A stretch of 64,000 nt of DNA from Symbiodinium natans (lineage: Eukaryota; Sar; Dinophyceae; Suessiales; Symbiodiniaceae), in contig CAJNDS010002700.1 in assembly GCA_905221605.1 (NCBI GenBank), forward strand, positions 55,882 to 119,881. The letters run 5' to 3'. This document shows positions 20,620 through 28,500 of the stretch, one piece after another (the first letter of the stretch is position 1; each line of letters begins with the position of its first letter). The notes under the pieces were generated by a model that ran no database searches, was not told the origin of the DNA, and saw nothing but the letters and a program-made list of their open reading frames with translations. The translations under genes and the position numbers were made by a program.

Positions 20620-22881
20620 GGGGGGAGGGAGGGTTCGCGTTCAGGTTTCAGGGTTTCAAGGAGTTCAGGGAGTTCAGGAGGTTCAGGAGTTAGGGTCCAA
20701 AAGGGCAGAAACTTTGGATTGGAGGTTCTGAAGGGCTAGAGTGCCCAGTTGCAGGGTCCTTTGTCAACAACTAGACCCAAGAGTAGCTTAGGAGAACAAA
20801 GGGTACCCTTTTTCGTTTAGAGGTGCTTAACCGGGGAACCTGGCTCCTAAAAAAGGGAAGAAGGGCCTACTCTGGGTCCTTGACAAGACGTTCTGCTATG
20901 GAAGATCACAAAAAGGTTTAGGGTTTAGGGCTCAAGGTAAAAATCCATTAACCGGGTTGGCCGATAAAATTCCAGAACTAAGTGGGTTTATCGTGTTATA
21001 TCGGGGGGCTCGGGACTTTAGTCCAAACCAACCCCAGTTTAGGGTTTAGGCAGAGTCGAGCTTGAAACAACCTCCTTACCTTGAGAAGCGAGGGTTTAGG
21101 GTTTAGCTTAGGACAACTAAACGAATCTAGTAGGTACAAAGTCTGAATGTACAGTAGTTCTAGCTGTTCCTGGGTTTCAAACGTGTCGGGGCGTCCATGC
21201 GGCTTGCTTGAGCTTCTGGAACCAAACCTCTAAACCCTGCGCCCAAACAGAAGCCTCTATGTGAGGTAGGCTTATTCCCAAAACGCCTGATATCATGTAC
21301 ATCCATCGCCGGAGAAGATACCTACACTCACCGAAAGCCATTGAAAAAACAAACAAAAGCAGAACAAATGAACATCATAAGAACAGTAGGGCCGCAGGGC
21401 CACTAAACCCTACTAGGATGGCCTTTACAACCCTTTGAACAGTGTTCCTGACATGATCCTCTTAAACCCCAATGGGGGGAAAATATATATGTAATGTTTC
21501 AAGGGCCTACCGAATTCGGAGAAATCACCCTAGACCCTGCAAACCACCGTAGCTTCCGGGAGACGCGCTATTGCCAGGTCCTGAGGTTTGGGGCCCAGGG
21601 CCTTCAACCCAACCGGAAGTCTCCCATGTGGTTAGCCAAGGCTCTCAATGTTCTTCATCTGTGTTTTGCTGAGAGCTTTCACCGCCCTAGGCGGGATCGA
21701 CCCCTCCACCCTGTGCTTGGGTTCAGGGTTTAGGGGCTTAGGGTTTCGGGTTTGGGGTTTTGGGTTCAGGGTTTGGGGTTTGGGGTTTGGGGTCTGGGGT
21801 TTAGGGTTTGGGGTCTCGGGTTTAGGGGTTGGGGGTTGAGGGTTGAGGCGGCGCGTTTTTGCTCTACATGAAGTTGCAGTTTGCTGAGGCATAGCTGACC
21901 CTACTCTCTCGCAATCCCAGGGGGGACCTACTCGAAGCCGTACCCCATCTCCGAACCCACAAGACCCTAAAGCCCATTTTTTTGGGCTTAGTGTTGAATG
22001 ACGTTGAAGGCCTCAAGCCCCAATTCAAAACTAAGTCCCAACTCCCAGAGCAAAATGCTTCAGGGTTTTGGAATCAGAAAAACCTCTGTGCTTGAGCCCT
22101 ATCGCCTGAGCCCTAAACCCTAAGCCCTAGGCTCCAGCACCCGAGCGCCCTGCGCCCTACACCCTTAACCCGAAGCCCCAAACCAATGCTGGGCCAAGCC
22201 GAACCCGGCCAGCTCAGGCTTAAGAGCGCTGAGCGAGTGGCCTTTTCTGCTTCGTCGCCTCCAGGCTTTGGTCATGACTGTAGGGAGGGGCCCAAACCTA
22301 AAGCAGTTTGGGGTTTAGGGTTTAGGCACTTGAGTCCCCAAACCCTCAACTTTCATAAGCCCTAAACCTTCAGGAAAATGGGGCGTGGCCGGACAGGGCC
22401 GCGTTTTCTTAAGACCTATATTCGGGTTACGAAGACGTGCCCTGATTAGGGGGGCCTAGATGCCGAACTCCTTGTGATAGCCTAAGCCTTGAACTCTAAA
22501 CAATCTCTGGGCCCAAACCTCAGACCCCATATCCCTTTCGCCCCTTACCCCTTATCCAGAAACCTGGAGGCAGGCTCATCGTCGCTTGCACAGGCAAGGC
22601 TTAAGAGATTGCACCGCGGCTTAGGTTTAAGGCGCAGGGCTTTTGGGGTTTTAAGAGTTTAGGGGTTTCGAGGGGTTAGCGGTTCAGGACCATTAAGGTT
22701 TAGGGTTCAGGGATTGAGAGTTTAGGGCTGACGAGGAGGCGGCGGTGGAGTTTTCTACCGCTTCACCTCTTTCCTCGAGGGTTTAGGGTTTAGGGCACCT
22801 CGCCTTGTTGACGCAGATGCAGACAGTTCCGTAGGACCCTTCACCGATCTTCTTCTTGTCCACGTCGTAGCCTCCCAAGGG
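3732..22881 (-). CDS. Calcium-dependent protein kinase (CDPK)-like Ser/Thr kinase gene, multi-exon; range includes introns
   Basis: Joining small exons gives a Ser/Thr kinase domain in the right order. Exons 5' to 3' (high to low): 22881-22804, 22258-22242, 21686-21645, 20248-20212, 18700-18662, 17759-17673, 16878-16845, 15553-15513, 15261-15209, 14265-14214, 13069-13025, 12345-12290, (11436-11407 tentative), 11058-11029, 9415-9371, 8584-8522, and a probable last exon 3786-3732. Visible motifs: Gly loop [12 protein letters not shown]-type lysine in RAVKAL, CHR/DLKPEN catalytic loop, DFG, and APQ in place of APE. The wording around them ([35 protein letters not shown]) is typical of CDPKs, which use Ca2+ to switch on a cytosolic kinase. 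EF-hand exons between 8.5 and 3.8 kb were not found, so Ca2+ control is inferred. The N-terminus is uncertain (possible exons at 24.2-24.9 kb). Intron donors are GT, GC or GA. Confidence 0.75.
4100..4211 (-). repeat. CCCTAAA array flanked by a 14-bp direct repeat
   Basis: About 15 copies on the opposite orientation from the 5.3 kb array. ACATGACAGCCCAG occurs just before (4087-4100) and just after (4209-4222), as if the array sits inside a duplicated target. Confidence 0.85.
4239..4338. mobile_element. MITE-like element, family A
   Basis: Ends TTGGGATGTTCCCCC and its inverse, with inner AACAGTCC-like arms around TAGGGGGTACTA. Copies at 8782-8860, 18291-18391, 28578-28665, 34275-34353, 46338-46446 and 62800-62900. 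No coding capacity. Confidence 0.85.
4480..4600. mobile_element. Family C element with internal duplication
   Basis: Carries AATATTCCTGAACATGATCC twice in tandem. Confidence 0.8.
5261..5353 (+). repeat. TTTAGGG array
   Basis: About 13 near-perfect copies of the plant/dinoflagellate-type telomere heptamer, interstitial. Confidence 0.95.
5823..5920. mobile_element. Family D element
   Basis: TATGGGGGTTCACGAAATTC to AATAAGGTACCCC; inverted ends around AGTAGGATTCCCT. Confidence 0.8.
6161..6258. mobile_element. Family C element
   Basis: Ends in CCTACCTAGTAG directly followed by CCCTAAA repeats. Confidence 0.82.
6421..6486 (+). repeat. TTCAGGG variant array
   Basis: Eight to nine copies of TTCAGGG set inside TTTAGGG repeats on both sides; one variant heptamer has spread locally. 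Confidence 0.9.
6650..6743 (+). repeat. TTTAGGG array
   Basis: About 13 perfect copies between unrelated unique sequence. Confidence 0.95.
6840..6945. mobile_element. Family D element
   Basis: GGGGGTTTCCGAGATTAGGG to GGGGCCCCTTATTTTCG. Confidence 0.8.
6981..7084. mobile_element. Family C element
   Basis: Followed by CCCTAAA repeats as in the 6161 copy. Confidence 0.82.
7804..7950. mobile_element. MITE-like element, family B
   Basis: 147 bp, ends CTACTTGGAGGTTCATGGTA and the exact inverse. Other full copies: 10496-10633, 16912-17056, 23219-23338, 25970-26089, 26992-27153, 62543-62630. Partial ends at about 3500-3560, 7650-7710, 13661-13760, 19300-19346, 23752-23790, 45820-45870, 46906-46965 and 55139-55180. 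Confidence 0.9.
8462..8519. repeat. 39-nt C run followed by A run
   Basis: An exceptionally long homopolymer, directly in the intron after the last kinase-domain exon. Length is likely unreliable in assembly. Confidence 0.9.
8522..8584 (-). CDS. CDPK exon: C-lobe end
   Basis: 21 codons, [20 protein letters not shown] plus H; the R near the end is the conserved subdomain XI arginine. Acceptor CCGAG|GTC, donor GTGTTT running into A/C homopolymers. Confidence 0.87.
8653..8675. other. Perfect hairpin, 9-bp stem
   Basis: CCAGGAGCC, loop CGAGA, GGCTCCTGG, between two kinase exons. Confidence 0.8.
8782..8860. mobile_element. Family A element, truncated
   Basis: Starts at the AACAGTCC part, so it lacks one outer end, but keeps the inverted arms and GGGGCCATCCC end. 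Confidence 0.75.
9371..9415 (-). CDS. CDPK exon: [15 protein letters not shown]
   Basis: 15 codons in phase 0, matching the [16 protein letters not shown] region of CDPK C-lobes. Acceptor CGCAG|GTC, donor GC (GCCGGG). Confidence 0.85.
9711..9736. other. Perfect hairpin, 10-bp stem
   Basis: CCCGGAACCC, loop GCGTTT, GGGTTCCGGG, between two kinase exons. Confidence 0.8.
10287..10411 (-). repeat. CCCAAAAA octamer array
   Basis: About 14 copies of a variant without the T of CCCTAAA. Confidence 0.9.
10496..10633. mobile_element. Family B element
   Basis: Close relative of the 7804-7950 copy, sharing AACCAATTAGAACT inside. Confidence 0.88.
11029..11058 (-). CDS. Probable CDPK exon: [10 protein letters not shown]
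   Basis: Ten codons that fit the GxxxxxVLAKV stretch directly before VSKGQFSF. The acceptor TGAAG|GG is good; the donor would be CTAGGG or GCTAGG, neither of which joins cleanly. Confidence 0.45.
11279..11368 (+). repeat. TTTAGGG array
   Basis: Twelve to thirteen copies in a kinase intron region. Confidence 0.95.
11407..11436 (-). CDS. Tentative CDPK exon after helix F
   Basis: AG|G acceptor followed by [10 protein letters not shown], which resembles the YILLSGRPPF stretch expected here. The phase does not match the GT donor chosen for the previous exon and one Gly is missing, so this is only a candidate. Confidence 0.25.
12050..12268 (-). repeat. ACCCTAAA octamer array
   Basis: CCCTAAGA at the left edge changes to a long run of CCCTAAAA (about 23 copies). 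An 8-bp variant of the telomere unit, in the intron after the helix F exon. Confidence 0.93.
12290..12345 (-). CDS. CDPK exon: helix F
   Basis: Codes [18 protein letters not shown] plus AT. D of the DLWSCGV motif stabilises the catalytic loop. Acceptor AGCAG|GTC, donor GTGACC. Confidence 0.88.
13025..13069 (-). CDS. CDPK exon: activation segment
   Basis: Codes [15 protein letters not shown]. The usual APE is APQ, as in many alveolate CDPKs. The acceptor TGCCAG lies 3 nt after a CCCTAAACCCT repeat; donor GA (GACCGG). Confidence 0.85.
13661..13760. mobile_element. Family B-related fragment
   Basis: TTGAGGGTTCATGGGTAGCT and TTATAACGCCACTTATGAA on either side of an AAGTTAAGGT duplication. Confidence 0.6.
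14214..14265 (-). CDS. CDPK exon: DFG segment
   Basis: Codes (P)[20 protein letters not shown] binds Mg2+. Acceptor CAAG|GACC; donor GTGGTGG is preferred, with a GA donor three bases earlier possible. Confidence 0.85.
14792..14966. repeat. 87-bp tandem duplication
   Basis: Two nearly identical copies (14792-14878, 14879-14966) from CCCTAAATAACCC to AAGATGGCCGTTAGC, so a recent duplication in a kinase intron. Confidence 0.9.
15209..15261 (-). CDS. CDPK exon: catalytic loop DLKPEN
   Basis: Codes [17 protein letters not shown] plus two bases. D is the catalytic base and N the Mg2+ ligand. Acceptor GCCAG|GAT, donor GTGACC. Confidence 0.88.
15513..15553 (-). CDS. CDPK exon: helix E to HR of the HRD loop
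   Basis: Codes (R)[13 protein letters not shown]. The HRD catalytic triplet is split by the next intron: CHR here, D in the following exon. The intron starts GCCCGC (GC donor). Confidence 0.82.
15838..16350 (+). repeat. TTTAGGGTTTGGGG 14-mer array, decayed
   Basis: Alternating TTTAGGG and TTTGGGG form a 14-bp higher-order unit for about 500 bp, with many point changes, in a kinase intron. Confidence 0.85.
16845..16878 (-). CDS. CDPK microexon: helix E start
   Basis: 34 nt coding [11 protein letters not shown] plus one base. It fits between FTE and AVYYMH. Acceptor CCAG|GTG, donor GTTCC. A MITE-like element (16912-17056) begins 33 bp upstream of it in the gene. Confidence 0.75.
16912..17056. 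mobile_element. Family B element
   Basis: Full copy in a kinase intron, ending 33 bp from the helix E microexon. Confidence 0.87.
17386..17590. repeat. Degenerate AGTAATA-type trinucleotide repeat
   Basis: About 200 bp of NTA triplets (AGTAAGAGTAATAG and similar). The minus strand is open as a hydrophobic Ile/Leu/Thr stretch, a by-product of the triplet repeat. Confidence 0.8.
17673..17759 (-). CDS. CDPK exon: hinge and helix D
   Basis: 29 codons, [20 protein letters not shown] then IIELGHFTE. The [12 protein letters not shown] hinge is highly typical of CDPKs. Acceptor CGCAG|GAC; donor GC (GCGCGC). Confidence 0.88.
18291..18391. mobile_element. Family A element
   Basis: Full 101-bp copy in a kinase intron; TTGGGATGTTCCCCC at one end, GGGGGAACATTCCAA at the other. 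Confidence 0.88.
18405..18625 (-). repeat. CCCCTAAA octamer array
   Basis: About 24 copies of an extra-C variant, starting right after a family A element and ending 37 bp before a kinase exon. Confidence 0.93.
18662..18700 (-). CDS. CDPK exon: [13 protein letters not shown]
   Basis: 13 codons, phase 0 at both ends, subdomain IV of the kinase N-lobe. Acceptor GCAG|GATC, donor GTGGGG. Confidence 0.85.
19514..19634 (+). repeat. TTTAGGG array
   Basis: About 17 perfect copies. Confidence 0.95.
19749..19885 (+). repeat. TTTAGGG array with TTTAAGG copies
   Basis: About 19 copies; TTTAAGG variants occur twice at even spacing (near 19818 and 19853). Confidence 0.93.
20212..20248 (-). CDS. CDPK exon: helix C
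   Basis: 37 nt coding [12 protein letters not shown]. The first E of this helix is the expected partner of the beta-3 lysine. Acceptor CAAG|G; donor GA (GACCGG). Confidence 0.8.
20760..20890. mobile_element. Family H repeat (AAAGGGTACCCTTTTT)
   Basis: A palindrome AAAGGGTACCCTTT near one end and GGGCCTACTCTGGGTCCT at the other. Related copies at 29540-29650 and 53040-53150, part at 53530-53600. Confidence 0.7.
21411..21511. mobile_element. Family C element
   Basis: In a kinase intron, 134 bp from the beta-3 lysine exon. Confidence 0.8.
21645..21686 (-). CDS. CDPK exon: beta-3 lysine
   Basis: Codes [16 protein letters not shown] in AVK is the ATP-anchoring lysine of subdomain II. Acceptor CTAG|G. 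The donor is GA (GAGCC), shared in phase with the next exon. Confidence 0.8.
   Translation of the reverse strand, partial: GGESSQQNTDEEH
22242..22258 (-). CDS. CDPK microexon, 17 nt
   Basis: Codes ATKQK plus two bases of Arg. It fits exactly between VNK and RAVKAL in phase. The preceding intron has AGGCGA at both of its junctions, and the intron after it starts GCC. So short an exon is supported only by frame, AG|G acceptor and family fit (NKATKQKRAVKAL). Confidence 0.6.
22804..22881 (-). CDS. CDPK exon: glycine-rich loop
   Basis: 26 codons with [19 protein letters not shown], the ATP-binding glycine loop of kinase subdomain I. The start is set at an AG acceptor in phase 0; an alternative AG|G acceptor lies a few bases downstream. 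The intron after AAG starts GCGAGG (GC donor). Confidence 0.8.
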
Positions 22882-23218
22882 CTGCCAACCCTAAACCCTA
22901 AACCCTAAACCCTAAACCCTGAACCCTAAACCCCAAACCCTAAACCCTAAACCCTACACCCTAAACCCTAAACCCTAAACCCTAAACTCTAAACCCTAAA
23001 CCCTAAACCCTAAACCTTAAACCCTAAACCATACCCTAAACCCGAAAGCGTGTAGGGTCCAGGACTTAAGGAGTGCTCAGGGCTTACGCAGGGGTGTGAG
23101 GGCATCGGAACGTTTATAGGGTTCAGGATTTAGAAGACTGCCTCCAGATGCCTACACCGTTTAGGGTGTAGGGTTTTAGGGTTTTAGGGTTTAGGGTTTA
23201 AGGTTTAGGGTTTAGAGA

Positions 23219-23338
23219 TACTTGAAGTTTCACGGGTACGTATAAGCAGGGTTATATGGAAGGTAACCTACAATGCAAACCTTAAATGAAGGCTCTTATA
23301 ACCCTACTACTTACAACTGCCCATGAACCTGCAAGTAC
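23219..23338. mobile_element. Family B element
   Basis: 120 bp, ends TACTTGAAG and its inverse with two changes. Confidence 0.8.
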
Positions 23339-23962
23339 CGATGCGACGCTCATAGAGGGTTTTCAGGTTAATAACCCAAAGACCCACTTTGCATAAACCC
23401 TAAGTTGCCGATGCCCCTCATTGAAAACTCTCCTAGGCTTATCCGTGGGTTGGGGTTAAGGGCTGAGGATTTCACCCAACCTAAACCGCAAAACGGTTCA
23501 AGGTGGTCTCCAGAGGCCTACACAGTGCAGCGGGCTAGGCTTGGGGGAGCTTCTTGCGGCCCAGAAATAGAAACCCGCACACCCCCTAAGCCCGAGTAGA
23601 AGTCCCGGATACTAAGCCCTAATTGGTCCCGAGGGCCGAAACCCGAAGCCCCAGTCCCCGAACCCAAATGTTAAATTCCTAAAATTGCAAACCCCGAACC
23701 CCTAAAACCCGAAAAGCTCTACAGCTCTGAACTCTAGGCCGAAGAACCTTTTACTTGAAGGTTCATGGGTAGTTATGTAAGTAGGATGATAAAGTCTAAA
23801 AAAGACCTTAAATTAATGAATGATCAAGACTCGGAAGCCCTCGGCCAAACTCCTGACTGGGCTCCCGCGCTCTCTTGAATCTTTCCGCCGCGGTTGTCCT
23901 TAGGGGCAGCTCTACGTCAGCGAGCCCACGAAGGACTCAACTAAAGGGTTTACAGTTTTGGG

Positions 23963-24056
23963 GTTTAGGGTTTACAGGGTTTATAGGGTTTATAGGGTAC
24001 ATAGGGTTTATAGGGTTTATAGGCTTTATAGGGCTTATGGGGCTTATAGGGTTTAG
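23963..24056 (+). repeat. GGGTTTATA array
   Basis: Nine-bp units (GGGTTTATA and near copies), like those at 50238-50385 in opposite orientation. Confidence 0.85.
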
Positions 24057-24186
24057 GGCTTAGGGTTTGAGATTTTAGGATTTGCGGTCTGGGAGGGGGG
24101 CGGGGGGGGGCGGGCGAGGGGGCGGGATGGATTTCAAGGACATCTGACTGAAGTGCAGACAAGTGGCTATGACAACGATGTTGCCA

Positions 24187-24235
24187 CCACCCTCCTGGCG
24201 CACCGGAAGCGCGTTACGCAACTGTTCCCAGTACC
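24187..24235 (-). CDS. Candidate exon YWEQLRNALPVRQEGGG
   Basis: CTCAG|GG acceptor followed by an open, protein-like frame upstream of the first kinase exon. Could code part of the kinase N-terminal extension. The end is not fixed. Confidence 0.35.
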
Positions 24236-24517
24236 CTGAGGTACAAGCTAGGGGAGATATAATTAAGGTACCTCTTCCCCCCCCATTCCCTGCTTGGGAT
24301 TATCCTATATCCCAAGTCCCCAATTTTACCATCTCCTAACCCTAAACCTATACCCTAAACCTTAAAGAAGGCACTCCCAAAATGGGGTACACCCCTCGAA
24401 ACCCCAACGATGCCTTGGATTCTGTACCCCCCGAAAGAAGCCTTTGAAGCACTAAACGCTTACTTGCCATTAAAAGCCGCCAAGGCAGCGTTCAAGGGTT
24501 TAGGGTTTAGGGTTTAG

Positions 24518-24564
24518 GGTTGCGCCGCGACACTTTTCGCAAGCGATTTTCCCTTCATTGCCAT
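24518..24564 (-). CDS. Candidate initiator exon of the kinase gene
   Basis: An ATG opens MAMKGKSLAKSVAAQP just before a telomeric array. A second frame of the same DNA (24517-24619) is also open, so neither start nor frame is certain. Confidence 0.25.
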
Positions 24565-24827
24565 GAAAACCTTCCTTTGGCACCGAAGGTTTAGGCCCTT
24601 TCGGGTTTGTCTTCACCTGCAGAAGGACGAGCTCCGGACTGATGCGTGCATTTAGGGTTTAGGGTTTAGGGTTTAGGGCTTCAGGGTTAAAGGGTGTATA
24701 GTGATTTTAGGCTTGCGGGAGCATGGGTGTTAAGAGCTCGTTGATCCTAATTTGCGGCCTCCAATGCCTCTGCGGACGGATGAAGGTCGCCAGATGCATG
24801 AGCGAAACTTCACGGGGTGGCACTCAC

Positions 24828-24864
24828 CACTGGACTCAAGACTTCGCAGTGCTGCAGATAGCAC
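24828..24864 (-). CDS. Candidate exon VLSAALRSLESS
   Basis: Acceptor CTCAG|GTG and donor GTGAGTG are both near-ideal around 12 codons. It lies between the dynamin stop and the first kinase exon, so it may be part of the kinase 5' end. No family recognised. Confidence 0.4.
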
Positions 24865-25216
24865 CTGAGGGCCCAAATGAACCCTAAAAGGGCTTGCGGT
24901 TCACATACCTTAAGAAGACTTATAGTAGTACAGGGCATATGACCCAAATTGAAGGTTCACTTGGTCCCCAAGGCAGGTAGCACTCAGCAAATGTCCAGCA
25001 CCAGTTAGTAAAGTGACATCAGCGGACCTCTGCCAGTAAAGGTGTGGTCCGAAGAATCCGAAACCGCAGGGCGCTAGCCCGAAGAGCGTAAAGGTCTTAC
25101 AGAACTGGTGCAGGATCCTGTGAATATTTGCCAATGATAACCCTATCTATAAATGCATATATATATATATGTCATACACTACCCTATATACACATATAGG
25201 CCACTTTACCACTTTA

Positions 25217-25333
25217 CCACTTTAGTTGCCAGGTCGCCCCCGCCCCCCCCCCCCCAAAAAAAAATAAAATAAATAAAAAAAATCAACAACTCAAAATCGC
25301 CAAAAAGCGAACGAGGGGGGGAGACCTGGCCTC
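25217..25333. mobile_element. Inverted-repeat element with C-run and A-run
   Basis: TGCCAGGTCGCCCCC and GGGGGGAGACCTGGC face each other across a poly-C/poly-A centre. Confidence 0.6.
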
Positions 25334-25446
25334 CTGTCGAGCAGGATGTGCTGGGTTTAGGGTGTTGGGTGTAGGGTGTAGGGTTTAGGGTTTATAGGGT
25401 TGAGGGTTTAGTGTTTAGGGTTTAGGGGCAACCCGATTCTGGAACC

Positions 25447-25518
25447 CTACTCAAGGCAACTTGTTCTTTCCAGCTTCTTAACCTTAACCCAGTCAGCCAC
25501 GACCCCTAAACTCACAAC
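25447..25518 (-). CDS. Dynamin last exon
   Basis: VVSLGVVADWVKVKKLERTS then CLE and TAG. Acceptor TTCAG|GTT, phase 0. Sets the likely 3' end of the coding region. Confidence 0.55.
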   Translation of the reverse strand, partial: VVSLGVVADWVKVKKLERTSCLE

Positions 25519-28500
25519 CTGAATCGTCTCCAATCTCGCGGCCGTGTGGCTGTTCTCTTCAAGGCCCGGCGTTTGGGGTTTAGGGTTCTAAAACATTTCA
25601 AACCCTAAGCACGCGTCACTATTTCTGTGGCCCCATGCGCGCCCGACCCTAGCACCCTACGCCCTGGACCGTTCGCTGAGGACATCAGCCATATAAGAAC
25701 TCCTGTCCTTGGCAGGTGGCCAAATGGCAAATGAAGTAGTAGAGTTTAGGGCTTCGAATTTCACAGATCTTCTTTCAAGCGAGATGTGCTGGAAACAAAG
25801 TCATAGGAGATCCATGACGTTCGCTCCTTTTAGGCTTTACGAGTAAATTGATACGGGGGTTTCCGCAATTAGGGGTACCTTGTTGGGGGCCTGATGAAAA
25901 GGTATCCGACTATTTGGGAATCTATATTGGGGGTCCCGCTTTTCGTTTGCGCTCATAGATACTTGGAGGTTGAGGGTGCTTCTAATCCCAAGAATTAACT
26001 GTACTTTGAAGCCCCCTAAGTCCCCAAAGTAATTAGGCTATAAGTAGACTTACAACTGGTGCTATAAGTATCCATGAGCCTCCAAGTAGGGTGCAGGAAT
26101 GGAGCTAGTATTCAGGAGTTGATGGCAGGCCACGTGCTCCAGGAGTTAAAAAACGTCTCCGAGCAACTGAAAGGAGACCCCGCCAACCCTAAACCCTAAA
26201 CCCTAAACCCTAAACCCTAAACCCACGGCGGGGTGCTCGGGATAAAGGTTTTGGCGTCCTGCGGGATCAGGATGCACTGCAACCCAAAACCCTGATCCCT
26301 CTTGCGGCCTGCACCTGTTTCTAGGGCGTTTAGGGTTTAGGGTTTAGGGTTTAGGGTTTAGGGTTTAGGGTTTAGGGTTTAGGGTTTAGGGATTGCACGC
26401 TGTTCTCGACGGAGTGTAGGTTGGGGTCTTGGTGTTTGGGACTTTTTGTGTCCGTCGCCTACGTCGCGATCCATCCAGATACTAGCTCTCTGACCCCTAA
26501 ACCCCGAACCCTAAACCTCCGACAAACTAAGAATCCGACGGGGCCCAGGGTTCAACAGCCCCAAACACCCGTGCTCCTTTCGGGCTTTGAGATTTGGGAA
26601 GCTCAGAGTTTAGGACTAGGGTTTAGGGTTCAGTGCTAGGGCTAACCCTAAACCCTAAACCCTAAACCCTAAACCCTAAACCCTAAACCCTAAACCCTAA
26701 ACCCTAAACCCTAAACCCTAAACCCTAAACCATTCGTCCAGCTTCAGGTGCATGCCCCCCTCTCAGCTTCCACGAGATCGACGGCCGACACTAGGATTTC
26801 TGCTTCTCCTGAGGGGGCACAAGATGGTCGGACCTTAAACCCTAATTACTCCTGAACCCTAAAGAACCGACGTAATCACATCACAAACCCTAAACCCTAA
26901 ACCCTAAACCCGAAACCCGAAACCCTGGTGGGGGGGGGGGGGTTAGGGTGTAGGGTTAGGGTTTAGGGCTCGACGCCTTGACCGATCAAGCCTACTTGAA
27001 GCTTCATGGGTGGTTAAAGCTAGGGTCATGTTTAGGGTTTAGGGTTTAGGGTTTAGGGTTTAGGGTTAGGGTTTAGGGATGATCACCACAATAACTGTCA
27101 TATACCCTCAAAAATCAACTCTACTTTAAAACTACCCATGAACCTTCAAGCAAGGCCTCCAGCCTGTCTCAGCTTCAAGCCCCCATGTGCCACAAAGGCC
27201 TATAGGCTTGAGGTCGCAAAAAGTAGGTGTAGGGTCTAGGGTCAGGGGTTCTGGGGTTTAGGGCTGATAGGGTTTGGGGCTAGCGATGTATGGGTTTCGG
27301 GTTCTAGGCTTCAGGGCTGCAAGGGTTTAGGGCTAGGGATTTACGGGTTTCGGGTTGTGGGTGACCCTAAAGATATACTCACCTAAAACATGCCAAGATA
27401 GGATGCTCTCAAAACAAGAGTAAGCGAAAGGATACCATAGACCCAAGGCCTACCAAGCGTCATGCCCCAAGCCCAACAAACCTTCAACTGCCTCAGCTAT
27501 TCAGCCCGCATCTGCGCACTCAAAAGTCATGAGCCCTACAAACCCTAAACCCTACACCCTAAACCTACCCTGCATAAAGCCTAAGTCCTGAACTCCTCTG
27601 ATTCTCAACCCTAAACCTCATGTCCCTCCTCCAACGCCTTCTGGGCCTTCCTGAGCCGTTGCACCTGGTTTAGGGTTTAGGGTTTTGGGGTTTGAGGGTC
27701 TCAGGGTCTCAGGGTTAAAGTATGCAGGTGACCAGGACAATGTGAACGCCTCGGCCGGCACGGCAGCGTGCAAAGGGAAGTGTCTTGCTCTAGACCCTGA
27801 ACCCAAACCGGGGAGGGGGGGAAGGTTGTAGCTGGTATGCAAGGTTTAGGGTCTAGGGTCTGTGGTTTGAGGGTTCAGGGTTGATTAGGGGCACCAAAAC
27901 CCTTCCCCCACAATCTCAAACCCAGATTCGAGGTGATGAGGAACATGTCTGGTTTCTGGGTTTCCCAATCAGCAGGGAGAAACAAACGTGTCCCGTTTTG
28001 GTGTAAGTAATAACTCATAATGACATAGGGTTTAAAAGGAATTCCGACCCTAAAAGGGGGGAACACGGTTGTCCGTTTTAAGGCTTCGTTTTTGGGTGGA
28101 TTGGGGACGCGCCTTCTGGGTCAGCTGCCAGCGCTCCTCCACAGTCTGCGCGTCTTCGGCAAAAAGCAGCTGCGGGTCGGCGTCGGCCAATCCTCAAAAG
28201 AAATAGAGATTAAACCTAAACCCTAAACCCCAAACCCGCCCTCCACAAGAGGACTGTTTAGGCGCAGTGGTCCTTGGAGTGTCGTTTTTGTAGGGCTTGG
28301 GGCTTAGGCGAAATTGATTGTTGAAAGGCTAGTTTAGGGCACCATACAGGGCCCATGAAAGAGACCAAACCTTCCCCTGCCCAGCACAAATTAAGGTTTA
28401 GGGTTTAGGGTTTAGGGTTTAGGGTTTAGGGTTTAGGGTTTAGGGTTTAGGGTTTGAAAATGCTCGGGTTATGGGCTTGGGGTGGTGTTTTGGCCCGAGG

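Noticed and set aside
24910-25134. Minus frame of 74 residues (HRILHQFCKTFTLFGLAPCG)
   Set aside because: Protein-like, but the DNA around it looks like a repeat family and no splice sites or homology support it; kept as unproven.
26095-26190. Plus-strand helical frame NGASIQELMAGHVLQELKNV
   Set aside because: Looks protein-like, but lies within the minus-strand dynamin gene and a minus exon in phase overlaps it. Not fully excluded.
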